Positions 5,415 to 15,808 of a stretch of DNA of 22,236 nucleotides are shown here, piece after piece. Position 1 is the first letter of the stretch. The number at the start of each line of letters is the position of its first letter. The stretch lies in the NCBI GenBank assembly GCA_900547645.1, contig URHP01000025.1:1-22236 (forward strand), read 5' to 3'. The notes under the pieces are model-generated. The model saw only the letters and a program-made list of their open reading frames with translations. It was not told the origin of the DNA and ran no database searches. The stretch is from an uncultured Eubacteriales bacterium. GTDB taxonomy: Bacteria > Bacillota > Clostridia > Christensenellales > Borkfalkiaceae. The position numbers and the translations under genes are program-made.

Positions 5415-8400
5415 ATGCAGAAAACGGTAAGACGATCGGCGAGCCTACTCTTTGTTCTCACCCTTGCGGCGGCGATCGTGATCCCCACGGTGGCGGATCC
5501 CATTTCGCAGATCACGGGCGGGAGCGCGGATTCCGGCAATTCGGGATCGGATCAGACTGCCGCGGCGGAGAATTACGCTCTTTCCGAAGATGTGTCGGGC
5601 GTGGGCGAGCCGAACGGCGAAGATCTGGTCAGGATCATCGTCGAGGTGGATACGCCTTCCCTGCTCGAATATGCGAACGAGAAGGGGATCACCGTTGCCG
5701 AAGCCATGAGCACGTCGGAGGGCGTGCGCACATTGAAGAAGATCGAATCGCTCAGCGAGAGTGCGGAAAAAGCGCTCTCGCCTTACATCGTTGAAAAGGA
5801 GTTTTCCTACAATGCGGTGCTGAGCGGTTTCTCGGCGACCATCCGCTATAAAAACCTTTCCAAATTCGAAGAGGATTCGCGCGTCGAGCGCGTCACCCTT
5901 TCGGATACGTATGAAGAGCCGCAGGCGATCACCGAAAATCAGGTGAACGTGGACGGTTCTACGGGTATTTTCGATTCCACCGTCGTGGATTACGACGGCA
6001 CGGGCACGGTCGTCGCCGTGCTCGATACGGGCACCGACTACACGCACGAAGTGTTCGATATGGAGCTCGACGACACGCAGACCGCCATCACCAAGGACGA
6101 CGTGGCGAGCGTGGCGGCGTCCCTTGCGGCGACGTCGCTTTCCGCCGCGAACGACGAGAGCATCGATGAGGACAATCTGTATCTGACCACCAAGCTGCCC
6201 TATGCGTACGACTATGCGGACGGCGACGACAACGTGTACCCTGCGGAAGCGCACGGCACGCACGTCGCGGGCATCATTGCGGGCAAGTCCGACCGTATCC
6301 GCGGCGTTGCGCCCGGTGCGCAGATCGCCACGTTCAAGGTGTTCCCCGATTCGGGCGACGGCGCGCCGACGGACGCGATCCTCGCTGCGCTGAACGATGC
6401 GGTCATCCTCGGCGTGGACGCCATCAACATGAGTCTCGGCTCCTCCTGCGGATTCACGCGCGAGGCGGACGGCGACGTCATCAACGACTATTATGACCGC
6501 GTGAACGAGGCGGGCATCTGTCTGGTCGTGGCTGCAAGCAACGACTATTCTTCCGCCTACGGCAGCGCGAACGGCAACACCAACCTTGCCAGCAATCCCG
6601 ATTCTGGTACGGTCGGTTCGCCCGGTTCGTATGCGGCTTCGCTTGCCGTCGCCTCGATCAGCGGCGTCAAGACGCCCTATTTCCTTCTTGACGACGGTTC
6701 GGAAGTCTACTTCCGCGAGTCGCGCAAATTGGGGCAGGAAGAGGAAAACGACTTTGTCGCAGGCATGCTCGGCGACGAGAACGAGGGCTCTTTCGAATTT
6801 GTCGTGATTCCCGGCGTCGGCTACGAGGCAAACTATACGGGCTACGACGTACGCGGCAAGATCGCCGTTGTCCGCCGCGGCGGCAACAGCTTCGAGCAGA
6901 AGGTCGCCATCGCGCAGGATATGGGCGCGGTGGGCGTCATTATCTATAATAATGTATCGGGCATGCTGAACATGTCCGTCGGTACGCGGGACTATATCCC
7001 CAGCTGTCTGATCTCGATGGACTACGGCAACCGGCTCGTGGAGCAGGGCACGGGGACCATCCGCCTTTCCAAGGATTACCTTGCAGGGCCCTTCATGTCC
7101 GACTTCTCGTCGTGGGGCGTTCTGCCCAACCTGACGCTGTCGCCCGACATCACGGCGCACGGCGGCGAGATCACTTCCTCCTATCCCGGCGGAAACGAGT
7201 ACGATACCATCAGCGGTACGTCCATGGCTGCACCCAACCTTGCGGGCGCGCTCATCCTCGTGCGTCAGTACGTCAGGGATATGGACGAGACGCTCTCGAT
7301 GCCCGAAATGCGCGATCTTTCGTACAGCCTCATGATGAGCACGGCGACGATCGCAAACAACGAATACGGCAATCCCTATTCGCCCAGAAAACAGGGCGCG
7401 GGGCTTGCGGACATTCAGAAGTCCGTCTCCACCAAGGCATATCTTACGGTGGACGGTTCCAACAAGCCCAAGCTCTCGCTGGGGGACGATCCCGACCGTA
7501 CGGGCGTGTATACGCTGGAATTCAACATCACCAACCTTTCGGGCGAGGCGCTCAGCTACGATCTCGATCCCGTCGTGTTCACCGAGACGATGTCCAGCGA
7601 CGGCAGAACGGTTGCGGAGCTTGCCTATCTGCTCGATGCGGAGTATAACTATTCCGTCACGCCCGCGAGCAACAGCATTGCGAGCCTGAGCGGGAATCAT
7701 CTCTCTCTCGGCGGCTATTCGAGCGCCAAGATCACCGTGACGCTCACGCTGACCGATGCTTCCAAGGACTATATCAACGCGAACTTTGTCAACGGCATGT
7801 ATGTGGAAGGGTATGTGCGCCTTGTCTCCCGCAATGCGGACGGCATCGGGCTGAATCTGCCCTATCTTGCCTTCTTCGGCGACTGGTCGGATGCTCCCAT
7901 GCTCGACGTTACCGCGTACGAGGTGGGCGCTTCGCAGGAAGATTCCTCCGTGCTCGAAGAGGACAAACTGATCGCGGACGTCTATGCAACGCTGCCCATG
8001 GCGGGCTTTGCTTCGCAGGACAACAACGGCAATCCCACCACCGGCGCATGGGGCATGGGCGCGTATGCGTACATTCTGCCGCAGGGCTATTCGACGCCCG
8101 CAACGGTGGAGCGCCACGCGTCGCTCACGTCGAGCGAGGACGGCGCGTACATGCTCTATTCCATCTCCGCGGGACTTCTGCGCGGCGCAAAGCGCGTCGA
8201 AATGCAGATCGCGGACAGCGTGACGGGCGAAGTCATCTGGACGAAGACGGGCTATAACGGCAGAAAGTCGCACTCGTCGGGCGGTGAACAGTCGGGCGGC
8301 TACATTCAGGTGGAATTCGATGTGCGCGAGCTCGGACTTGCGAACAACTCCGTTTACACCTTCTCGATGGAATGCTTCCTCGACTGGGGCGACGGCAATC

Positions 8401-11400
8401 AGGGCAACCGCAACACCTTCTCGTTTGACTTTACCATTGACAACGAAAAGCCTCAGATGCTCGATACCTATGTCAAGGACGAGGACGGCAGCAAGGAGAT
8501 CGAGTTCAACATTTACGACAATCACTATCTGCAGGGGATCGCCGTTTACACTTATTCGCAGACGGATGCGGGCGGCAACCCGATCGATCTTACGCCGATC
8601 ACGGACGGCGTGCTTCCCATCTACGACGGGGAATTCAATTCGTCCACGCGCGTTACGCTGAACGCAACGCCCTATTGGACCACGATCGCAGAGAACGGCT
8701 ACCGTCTGTATGTGCAGGTCTACGACTATGCGAGAAACATGACGAGCGCGACCATCGAACTCGGTCAGTGCGACGATCTGCAGCTCGACAAGACGCGCGA
8801 CGCGCGCGACAACTATACCATTGACATCAACGGTACGGTCGATCTCGCGCAGTATGTCCGCACCTATGCAAATGTGGACGGCACCTATTCCGAAAATTAC
8901 TGGACGCAGCCCCTTGTCTGGGAGAGCGCGGACGATTCGGTCGCGGTGGTCGGCAGCTATGACTACGACAATGTGAACAACCCGTACAACGTCAACGAGA
9001 ACAACTTCGGTCTCGTTACGGGCGTCGGCACGGGCACCACGCAGATCACCGTCCATCCTTACGGCAACGAAGAGGAGACGCTTACCTTTAATATCACGGT
9101 CACGGGCGAGACGGCGGAGCCGCGCGTCACGGGGCTGAGCCTTTCCGAACGTTCCCTTGTGCTTGAACGGGGCGAGGAAAAAGAGATCAGCGTCTATGTT
9201 GAACCCTACAATCTCGCGCAGCTCGATCCCGAACTGCTGGCAGGGCTCAAGTTCACCTGGAGCAGCACGAACCCCGAAGCGCTCAGGGTAACGCCGGATG
9301 AAGACGATCCCACGCATGCGACCGTCAAGGCGCTCTCGTCAGGCGTCTCCGCATCGGTCAGCGTCAGCGTAGAGGGGAGCCGCGCGTATGCCTCCTGTTC
9401 GGTGAGCATCAAGCAGGAATTCGAAGTGGACGGCGTCTATCTGCGCTCCTATACGGGCAGAGGGGATGAAAACGGCATCGTGGACATCCCTGCCGACCTC
9501 GGCGTCAGCTATATCTACCCGATGGCGTTCTTCGATAACGACTATATCAAGGGGATCCGCATTCCCGAGGGCGTCATGTACATCATGCGTGCGGGTATCT
9601 ATGGATGCGAGAACCTTGAATGGGTGGAACTTCCTTCCACGCTGGAGCAGGTCCAGACCTTCGGCCTTGCATGGAACCCCAATCTGAAGACGGTCTACGG
9701 GCTGGAAAACGTCACGTCCATCGGCTCGCGCGCGTTCATCAACGATACCAGCCTGGTGCTCGGACCGGACGATCTGTCCAGCACGACCTTCATCCAGAAC
9801 ATGGCGTTCTACGGGTGCGATTCGATCACGAGCCTGAACCTGTCCAAGGTCGGCGTGGTCGGCGAGGCGGCGTTTGCCTTCTGCGAAGGTTTGACCGATC
9901 TCGTCATTCCCGCAAACACCACGTTGGAGACATCCGCTTTCCAAAGCTGTACTTCGCTGGAGAACGTGACCATCTATTCCGAAAATATCGGCGATGCGGC
10001 GTTCGCCTTCTGCACGTCGCTGGAGAGCGTCACCTTTGCGGGCGACGTGGACACCATCGGCATTCAGGCGTTCTACGGCTGTACGTCGCTGGAGAACGTG
10101 CGCTTCCTGCGCACCGCCTACAGGATCGATTCGCTTGCCTTCGGGCTCTGCACTTCGCTGACGGAGTTCACGCTTCCCGCAGGGCTTGAGATCCTCGGTT
10201 CGCAGCCCTTCGCGGGAACGGCGATCGAGAATATGACCATCTCCAAGGATGCTCGCATCACGCAGACGGACGTCGGCGCATTCAACAGCAGCTCGATCAT
10301 GTCGTTCACCGTGGAGAGCGGCAACAAGTACTTCGCTTCGCAGGACGGCGTGCTGTACGACAAGACCATGTATAAGCTCGTCGCCTATCCCGCAGGAAAG
10401 CAAGCGACGACGTTCACCGTCCCGAGCAGCGTACGCGTCATCGGTTCGAATGCGTTCGCGGCAGTGGAGAGCGTCGGCACGGTCAACCTCAACCGCGTGG
10501 AAGTGATCGAAGATTACGCCTTCTACGATTTCGGTTACGATGAATACGAAATTTCGGGTACAAGTTTCCGCCTGCTCGGATTCGGCGGAAACGTGAGCGG
10601 CTACGACAATGTGCGCGTCATCGGCGATTACGCCTTTGCCAATGCGTCCATTTCGACGCTTCCCGTGTCTCAAAGCACGACGTCGATCGGCGATTACGCC
10701 TTTGCGTATACGCCCCACATCAACGGAAACGCGACCATCAGCAGCGGAGACAGCCGCGTCCCCGGCGGCCTGCTGCTGCCCGACAGCCTGACGTATCTGG
10801 GCGAGGGGGCGTTCCTGTACAACGGCTATCTCGTCTTCACGTACAATTCGCAGACGCTGCAGGTCGCGATGAGCGATCTTTCGAGCAGTTACACCGGCAT
10901 CATTGCCGTGCAGTTCGGCGAGGGACTTACCGAGGTCGGTGATGCGGCGTTCTCCTACAATGCGAACCTTGCGGCGATCATCGATTTCGGCAGCCTTACC
11001 GCGATCGCGCCCTCCATGTTCGAGGGCTGTGCGGAACTTTCTTCCGTCACCCTGCCCGATACCATCCGTACGATCGGCTTGGGCGCGTTTGCAAACTGCA
11101 CGTCGCTTGAGGAAATCGAACTTCCCGAAGGGCTCACGGAGATCGCGCAGGCGGTCTTCGCGGGCACGGCGCTCACGCAGATCGACCTTCCGTCCACTGT
11201 GACTGCGATCGGCGAGTCCGCCTTCGAAGGGGTGGCGATCTCTTCGGTCGACCTCACGAACGTCACGACGATCGGCGCGCGCGCCTTCTACGGAACGCTG
11301 CTTACGGAGGTCTCGTCCGACAGCGTGATCTCGGTGGGCGACGAAGCCTTTACTTTCGATTCCGCTGCCGCGGGAGAACCCGCTTCTTCGCGGCTTACGT

Positions 11401-12593
11401 CGGTCAGCTTCCCCAATGCGGAGAGCATCGGCGCAAGGGCGTTCGCAAACTGCGCAAGCCTGACGAGCGTGCAGCTCCCCGCAGTCAAGACGATCGGCGC
11501 GGAGGCGTTCAGCGGCTGCGCGAGCCTTGCAACCCTGAACGTTGACGCTGCGGAGACGGTGGGAAGCAGCGCCTTTGCGGGCACGCAGGCGCTCACGGGC
11601 ATCTCGCTGCCCAACGTGCAGTCGATCGGCGCGCTTGCGTTCAGCGGCTCGTCCGTCACCGCGCTGGAACTTCCCGCTTCGCTCTCCTCGGTCGCCGAGC
11701 AGGCGTTTGCAGGGGCAACCAAGCTGGCGTCCGTCTCCGTTGCGGCGGAGAACCCGCTCTATCTGAGCGATAACGGCGTGCTTTACCGCCGTACGGGCAG
11801 CTATAACTACGTTACGCTCGTCGCCTATCCCGAGGGCAAGCAGGACGCTTCCTTCACGGCGCGCGACCGCACCATCCGCATCGGTGCGTATGCGTTTGCG
11901 AACAACCTGTATGTGGAATCGGTCACCCTGCCCGTGCATGTGCGCGTCATCGGCGCGGCTGCATTCTACGGCTGCACGGCGCTCGAGCAGCTCGAGCTGC
12001 AGTCCGCCACCGCTCCCACGCTGGAGAGCTACGCCTACACGCTTGCAGACGGAACGTCGGAAAACGTCTACAATAACTTCAAGACCGCGCTCGACGCGCA
12101 GAACCGTCCCGAACTCACGATCGTCGTTCCTTCCAACCATACGGGATACGATCTGTATATCTGGGAGCAGTATTTCGGCGCCGTCGGCGAAGGCGGTATC
12201 ACGGTTTCCGATACGGCAAGACCGATCAGCAGCGTCCTTGACTTCATGGACCGCGTGCTTGCGCTTCCCGCACCCGCCGACATTACCGAAGCGGACAGAG
12301 AGGAGCTGACGGTGCTGCAGAGGATCTACAACACGCTCGACAGCACGCAGCGCAACTTCGTGCTGAACGGGTACGGCGACGATCATACCAATTACTATGA
12401 CATTCTGACCGCGGCGATCAATGCGCTGCCTTCGCAGACTGTCGATCCGGAGCCCGGTCCCGGGCCGGAGGATCCTTCCGGTCCCAACGTCGGACTCATC
12501 GTCGGACTTTCCGTCGCGGGCGGCGTGATCGTGCTTGCGGGCGTCGGCGCAGCGGCGTTCTTCATCGTACGCAAGAAGAGGAGGGGCGAGTAA
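5415..12593 (+). CDS. Giant surface S8 (subtilisin-family) protease with PA, Ig-like and leucine-rich repeat domains
   Basis: 2392 residues, predicted secreted and membrane-anchored. Order: signal peptide (about 1-28); I9-like propeptide (about 68-170); subtilase domain with Asp204 (LDTGTD), His280 (HGTHVAG), oxyanion Asn376 and Ser603 (SGTSMAAP); a PA domain inserted at about 455-555 (RGKIAVVRRGG); an fn3-like beta region from about 676 as in lactocepin/C5a-peptidase types; Big2-type Ig-like domains near 1165 and 1238-1333; roughly 30 BspA-type repeats (LRR_5, pattern IGxxAFxxCxSL) from 1336 to 2208; a short helical domain; a Pro-rich linker; a C-terminal membrane helix (about 2358-2383) with a KKRR stop-transfer tail. 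There is no LPXTG motif. All catalytic residues are intact. The ATG has AGGAG six bases before it. First gene of the operon; its TAA overlaps the next ATG. Protease class is sure; substrate unknown. Confidence 0.93.
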   Translation: MQKTVRRSASLLFVLTLAAAIVIPTVADPISQITGGSADSGNSGSDQTAAAENYALSEDVSGVGEPNGEDLVRIIVEVDTPSLLEYANEKGITVAEAMSTSEGVRTLKKIESLSESAEKALSPYIVEKEFSYNAVLSGFSATIRYKNLSKFEEDSRVERVTLSDTYEEPQAITENQVNVDGSTGIFDSTVVDYDGTGTVVAVLDTGTDYTHEVFDMELDDTQTAITKDDVASVAASLAATSLSAANDESIDEDNLYLTTKLPYAYDYADGDDNVYPAEAHGTHVAGIIAGKSDRIRGVAPGAQIATFKVFPDSGDGAPTDAILAALNDAVILGVDAINMSLGSSCGFTREADGDVINDYYDRVNEAGICLVVAASNDYSSAYGSANGNTNLASNPDSGTVGSPGSYAASLAVASISGVKTPYFLLDDGSEVYFRESRKLGQEEENDFVAGMLGDENEGSFEFVVIPGVGYEANYTGYDVRGKIAVVRRGGNSFEQKVAIAQDMGAVGVIIYNNVSGMLNMSVGTRDYIPSCLISMDYGNRLVEQGTGTIRLSKDYLAGPFMSDFSSWGVLPNLTLSPDITAHGGEITSSYPGGNEYDTISGTSMAAPNLAGALILVRQYVRDMDETLSMPEMRDLSYSLMMSTATIANNEYGNPYSPRKQGAGLADIQKSVSTKAYLTVDGSNKPKLSLGDDPDRTGVYTLEFNITNLSGEALSYDLDPVVFTETMSSDGRTVAELAYLLDAEYNYSVTPASNSIASLSGNHLSLGGYSSAKITVTLTLTDASKDYINANFVNGMYVEGYVRLVSRNADGIGLNLPYLAFFGDWSDAPMLDVTAYEVGASQEDSSVLEEDKLIADVYATLPMAGFASQDNNGNPTTGAWGMGAYAYILPQGYSTPATVERHASLTSSEDGAYMLYSISAGLLRGAKRVEMQIADSVTGEVIWTKTGYNGRKSHSSGGEQSGGYIQVEFDVRELGLANNSVYTFSMECFLDWGDGNQGNRNTFSFDFTIDNEKPQMLDTYVKDEDGSKEIEFNIYDNHYLQGIAVYTYSQTDAGGNPIDLTPITDGVLPIYDGEFNSSTRVTLNATPYWTTIAENGYRLYVQVYDYARNMTSATIELGQCDDLQLDKTRDARDNYTIDINGTVDLAQYVRTYANVDGTYSENYWTQPLVWESADDSVAVVGSYDYDNVNNPYNVNENNFGLVTGVGTGTTQITVHPYGNEEETLTFNITVTGETAEPRVTGLSLSERSLVLERGEEKEISVYVEPYNLAQLDPELLAGLKFTWSSTNPEALRVTPDEDDPTHATVKALSSGVSASVSVSVEGSRAYASCSVSIKQEFEVDGVYLRSYTGRGDENGIVDIPADLGVSYIYPMAFFDNDYIKGIRIPEGVMYIMRAGIYGCENLEWVELPSTLEQVQTFGLAWNPNLKTVYGLENVTSIGSRAFINDTSLVLGPDDLSSTTFIQNMAFYGCDSITSLNLSKVGVVGEAAFAFCEGLTDLVIPANTTLETSAFQSCTSLENVTIYSENIGDAAFAFCTSLESVTFAGDVDTIGIQAFYGCTSLENVRFLRTAYRIDSLAFGLCTSLTEFTLPAGLEILGSQPFAGTAIENMTISKDARITQTDVGAFNSSSIMSFTVESGNKYFASQDGVLYDKTMYKLVAYPAGKQATTFTVPSSVRVIGSNAFAAVESVGTVNLNRVEVIEDYAFYDFGYDEYEISGTSFRLLGFGGNVSGYDNVRVIGDYAFANASISTLPVSQSTTSIGDYAFAYTPHINGNATISSGDSRVPGGLLLPDSLTYLGEGAFLYNGYLVFTYNSQTLQVAMSDLSSSYTGIIAVQFGEGLTEVGDAAFSYNANLAAIIDFGSLTAIAPSMFEGCAELSSVTLPDTIRTIGLGAFANCTSLEEIELPEGLTEIAQAVFAGTALTQIDLPSTVTAIGESAFEGVAISSVDLTNVTTIGARAFYGTLLTEVSSDSVISVGDEAFTFDSAAAGEPASSRLTSVSFPNAESIGARAFANCASLTSVQLPAVKTIGAEAFSGCASLATLNVDAAETVGSSAFAGTQALTGISLPNVQSIGALAFSGSSVTALELPASLSSVAEQAFAGATKLASVSVAAENPLYLSDNGVLYRRTGSYNYVTLVAYPEGKQDASFTARDRTIRIGAYAFANNLYVESVTLPVHVRVIGAAAFYGCTALEQLELQSATAPTLESYAYTLADGTSENVYNNFKTALDAQNRPELTIVVPSNHTGYDLYIWEQYFGAVGEGGITVSDTARPISSVLDFMDRVLALPAPADITEADREELTVLQRIYNTLDSTQRNFVLNGYGDDHTNYYDILTAAINALPSQTVDPEPGPGPEDPSGPNVGLIVGLSVAGGVIVLAGVGAAAFFIVRKKRRGE
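10620..10705 (+). repeat. Duplicated LRR unit DNA within the protease gene
   Basis: The 20-mer ATCGGCGATTACGCCTTTGC occurs at 10620-10639 and again at 10686-10705, offset by 66 bases, exactly 22 codons or one repeat unit. Similar near-identical segments (TCGCTGGAGAACGTG) occur at 9954 and 10087 with a variant near 10018. These point to recent unit duplication or gene conversion within the array. Confidence 0.6.
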
Positions 12594-15500
12594 TGAAAAA
12601 GCTGAAAGTGCTCGTTCTCGGGCTTTTGACGGCATCCCTTGCAGGCGCGCTTGCCGCGTGTACGCAGGAAACGGCGGAAACGTATACGTTTACGTTTGAT
12701 ACGATGGGCGGAAGCGCCATCGCTCCCCTGGAACTGAAAGAGGGCGAGCAGGTCACCCGCCCCGCAGATCCCACTCACCAGTTCTACGATACCTTCGACA
12801 ACTGGTATACGGGGATCGGCAGCGACAGCGCGGTGTACGCCTTCGGGACCATGCCCGCGCAGGACGTTACGGTGTATGCGCATTGGTCCGATCCGAAGAG
12901 CAGCGTCCGCGTCAGCTATGAGAGCAACGGCGGCAGCGCCGTTGCCGACAGCATCGGCATGGTCGGCAGCGCCTTCGAACAGCCCGAAGCGCCCGTGCGC
13001 GAGGGATATGTGTTCGGCGGCTGGTTCTCGGATGCGGACTGCACGCAGCGCTATGTCTTTTCGCAGTTCCCTGCCGAGAGCATGACGCTCTATGCACAGT
13101 GGCTGCCCGACGGCGCCTATGCCTATATCACCTACTTCGGAAACGGCGAACAGCTCGCCGATCCCGTGCCCGTGTTAAAGGGCAGCGCGTTTACGGGGTT
13201 TGCCTTCGGCGACGACATTGTATCGGGCGGCTGGTATACCGACGCAAGTTACAGCAATCCCTATGCGGGCGGCACGGTGAACGGCGATCTCAGACTGTAT
13301 ACCTCCTACTATACGAGGGGGCTTACGTTCGCGCAGGGCGTCGTGACGGGCTATGCGGGGACGTCGCAGCAGGTCGTTGTGCCCGACATTTATGACGGCG
13401 CGCCCGTCCGTTTCGTCGGCGAGGGCGCGTTCCGCGGGGACATGAACATCCGTTCCGTGCTGCTGCCCGACAGCGTGACGGAAGTGCGCGATTCCGCCTT
13501 CCTCGGCTGCCAATACCTTGTCTCGGTCAATCTGACTTCCCATGTGACCTCCCTCGGCACGAACGTCTTCAAGGACGCCCGCCGTCTGGAGAGCGTCGGC
13601 GACCTGTCCGGCATTACGGTCATTCCGGAGGGGACTTTCCTCGGCTGCGACAAACTCATTACGGTCACGCTCGGCGCAAATACGCAGAGCATCGGCGTGC
13701 AGGCGTTTGCCGGCTGCGTGGCGCTGCGGGAGATCGTCATTCCCGGCGGCGTGACGTCGATCGGCGCGCAGGCGTTCGAAGGCTGCTCCGCTCTGACGGC
13801 TCTCACGCTTCCCGCGTCGCTCGAAACCTTGGGCGAGGGCGCCCTGGACGGCTGCACCGCGCTGGAATCGGTCGCGCTCGACGCTTCCAACGCCGCTTTC
13901 TCGGTGGAGGACGGAAACCTCTACCACGGCGCGGAGCTTCTGAAATACGTTGCGGGCGACAAGGAGGAGACCTCCTTCACGCTGCCCGCAGGAAAGACTT
14001 CCGTTGCGGCGTACGCGTTTGAAAACAATGCCACGCTCACGGAGCTCATCTTCCCCGACGGCGTGACGGAGATCGAGCGCGGCGCGCTCACCGGCATGTC
14101 CGCCCTGGAGAGCCTGTCCCTTCCCGCGGCGGTCTTCGGGCAGGATGCCTGCCTTGCAGCCTTCTTCGGCGCACTTGCCGTGGAAAATTCGGGCAGCCAC
14201 AGCTTTTACATTCCCGCGACGCTTGCGTCGCTCACCTTCAGCGGCAATGTGACCGCCCTTGCGGATTACGCCTTCTACGGCGCGGTGGGGCTCTCCTCGG
14301 TGACGGGACTGAGCGCGGTCGAGCGCATCGGGGACGGTGCGTTTGCCTACACGGCGTTCACGCAGTTCGAGATCCCCGCGTCGCTCACACAGTTCGGCGC
14401 GCGCGTGTTCGAAGGCTGCAGCGTCAGCGCCTACACGGTGGCGGACGGCAACGCCGCTTACCGTGCCTATGACGACTGTCTGTATTCCGCGGCGGGTACG
14501 CTCGTCGCCGTGCCGACGGTCAAGACGGCGATCGCCTTCCCCGATCAGCTGACGGTGACGGAGATCGGCGAATATGCCTTCTACGATTCCGCGATCGCGG
14601 AACTCGAGATCCCCGATACGGTGACGAAGATCGGATTCGCGGCGTTTGGAAACATGCAGTCGCTGACCGATCTCACCGTTCCCGTCATCGGCGACGGCGG
14701 CGAAAACGATTACATGGGCTATGCGTTCGGATCGGAAATGCGCATCGAGACGCCCGACGAAGAGTCCGCTTTGGTGCTCTCTTCGCTCATCGTCTCCCTT
14801 GCAAGCCGCCTTCCGCAGAACCTGACGACGCTCACCGTCACCGGCACGGTCACCGCCGTTCCCGACATGGCGTTCGCGCAGCTTGCCAAGCTCTCCGAGG
14901 TCTATCTGTTTACGGGAGAGGACGCCGTCAACGTCACTTCGTACGGCGCGTTCTCTTTCTACAACACCGCAGTGAGCGGGGACTGGACGTTCACGAACGT
15001 GACCGCCATCGGCGAATCGGCGTTCGAGGGCACCAGACTGATGTCGGTCAGCCTGCCCGGGACGCTCGCGGGCAACATGGGAACGTCCGCCTTTGCGTCC
15101 ATTGCGGACCTTGCAGGCATCACGCTGGGCGAGGGCATCACCCGCATTGCGCCCAATGCGTTCGCGGCGTATTCCTCTGCGGGCGAGACGGGGGACGACG
15201 GCTACACTTACGACGTGCGCCGCTCTAAGGTGGATCATGAACTCGTCATTCCCTCTACGGTGACGGAGATCGGCACGCAGGCATTCCTCGGCGTGGGGAC
15301 GGCGGAATTCTTCAGCCCTTCCTATCCCGACGAACAGCTCGACGCGGTGACGCACGCCACGCGCAACGAGCATTTCTCGGTCACGTTTACGGATACGCAG
15401 GAACAGAAAAGCGCGCTCACTTCGATCGGCGCATACGCCTTCTCGTGCAGCGGTCTGCAGGAGGTCGTGCTGCCGGCTGCGCTTCAGACGGTGGGGCAGA

Positions 15501-15808
15501 ACGCCTTTATCTACAATCTCTTCCTGGAGACGGTCGTGTTCGGGAATGCGGAAGACGGCAGCGCCCTTGCTTCCATGGACGCATTTGTCTTTGCAAGGGA
15601 TACGAGCCTGCAGAGCGTCACGCTGTACGGCGCAAGCGTTCCCACGCTGGCGGCGGGAGAGAGCGGCGATATTTTTGCGATGGCAGGTGAGGACTTCTAC
15701 GTCTATGTGCCGTCCGATCTGGTGGACGATTACCGCGCGGCAGCGGGCTGGAGCCTTGTGGGCGACAGGATCGTGGCGATCGGAACGGCGGAAGGAGGCA
15801 ACGCGTGA
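12593..15808 (+). CDS. Surface lipoprotein with InlB-type repeats and BspA-type leucine-rich repeats
   Basis: 1071 residues. A lipoprotein signal peptide ends in lipobox LAAC (Cys23), so the protein should be tethered to the outer face of the membrane. Two clear InlB_B (Listeria-Bacteroides) repeats, about 29-98 and 104-170, each end in the typical YAHW/YAQW motif; a degenerate third follows to about 243. From about residue 270 to 1035 there are roughly 18 LRR_5 units (IGxQAFxGCxxLxxxxxP). No catalytic domain is seen, so binding or adhesion is the likely role. The ATG overlaps the protease stop (TAATG) with GAGGGG upstream, meaning translational coupling. The same repeat family appears in the protease, so the two may recognise the same target or each other; that is inference. 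Confidence 0.88.
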   Translation: MKKLKVLVLGLLTASLAGALAACTQETAETYTFTFDTMGGSAIAPLELKEGEQVTRPADPTHQFYDTFDNWYTGIGSDSAVYAFGTMPAQDVTVYAHWSDPKSSVRVSYESNGGSAVADSIGMVGSAFEQPEAPVREGYVFGGWFSDADCTQRYVFSQFPAESMTLYAQWLPDGAYAYITYFGNGEQLADPVPVLKGSAFTGFAFGDDIVSGGWYTDASYSNPYAGGTVNGDLRLYTSYYTRGLTFAQGVVTGYAGTSQQVVVPDIYDGAPVRFVGEGAFRGDMNIRSVLLPDSVTEVRDSAFLGCQYLVSVNLTSHVTSLGTNVFKDARRLESVGDLSGITVIPEGTFLGCDKLITVTLGANTQSIGVQAFAGCVALREIVIPGGVTSIGAQAFEGCSALTALTLPASLETLGEGALDGCTALESVALDASNAAFSVEDGNLYHGAELLKYVAGDKEETSFTLPAGKTSVAAYAFENNATLTELIFPDGVTEIERGALTGMSALESLSLPAAVFGQDACLAAFFGALAVENSGSHSFYIPATLASLTFSGNVTALADYAFYGAVGLSSVTGLSAVERIGDGAFAYTAFTQFEIPASLTQFGARVFEGCSVSAYTVADGNAAYRAYDDCLYSAAGTLVAVPTVKTAIAFPDQLTVTEIGEYAFYDSAIAELEIPDTVTKIGFAAFGNMQSLTDLTVPVIGDGGENDYMGYAFGSEMRIETPDEESALVLSSLIVSLASRLPQNLTTLTVTGTVTAVPDMAFAQLAKLSEVYLFTGEDAVNVTSYGAFSFYNTAVSGDWTFTNVTAIGESAFEGTRLMSVSLPGTLAGNMGTSAFASIADLAGITLGEGITRIAPNAFAAYSSAGETGDDGYTYDVRRSKVDHELVIPSTVTEIGTQAFLGVGTAEFFSPSYPDEQLDAVTHATRNEHFSVTFTDTQEQKSALTSIGAYAFSCSGLQEVVLPAALQTVGQNAFIYNLFLETVVFGNAEDGSALASMDAFVFARDTSLQSVTLYGASVPTLAAGESGDIFAMAGEDFYVYVPSDLVDDYRAAAGWSLVGDRIVAIGTAEGGNA

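Noticed and set aside
5445..9317. Very long open frame on the minus strand opposite the protease gene
   Set aside because: It is a mirror of a G+C-rich coding strand: Arg/His/Asp/Val-rich low-complexity translation, no domain, no ribosome binding site. The plus strand has a full set of protease motifs.
9420..12040. Regularly repeated DNA that might suggest a CRISPR array
   Set aside because: The periodicity is in codons and encodes leucine-rich repeats in one open frame; repeats are degenerate and there are no unique spacers.
9339..12635. Long minus-strand open frame opposite the leucine-rich repeats
   Set aside because: The repeat-like pattern in its translation merely reflects the plus-strand repeats; no start signal or recognisable family.
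13175..15373. Long minus-strand open frame opposite the InlB/LRR lipoprotein
   Set aside because: Same antisense artefact; the plus-strand gene has a lipobox, InlB repeats and coupled start.
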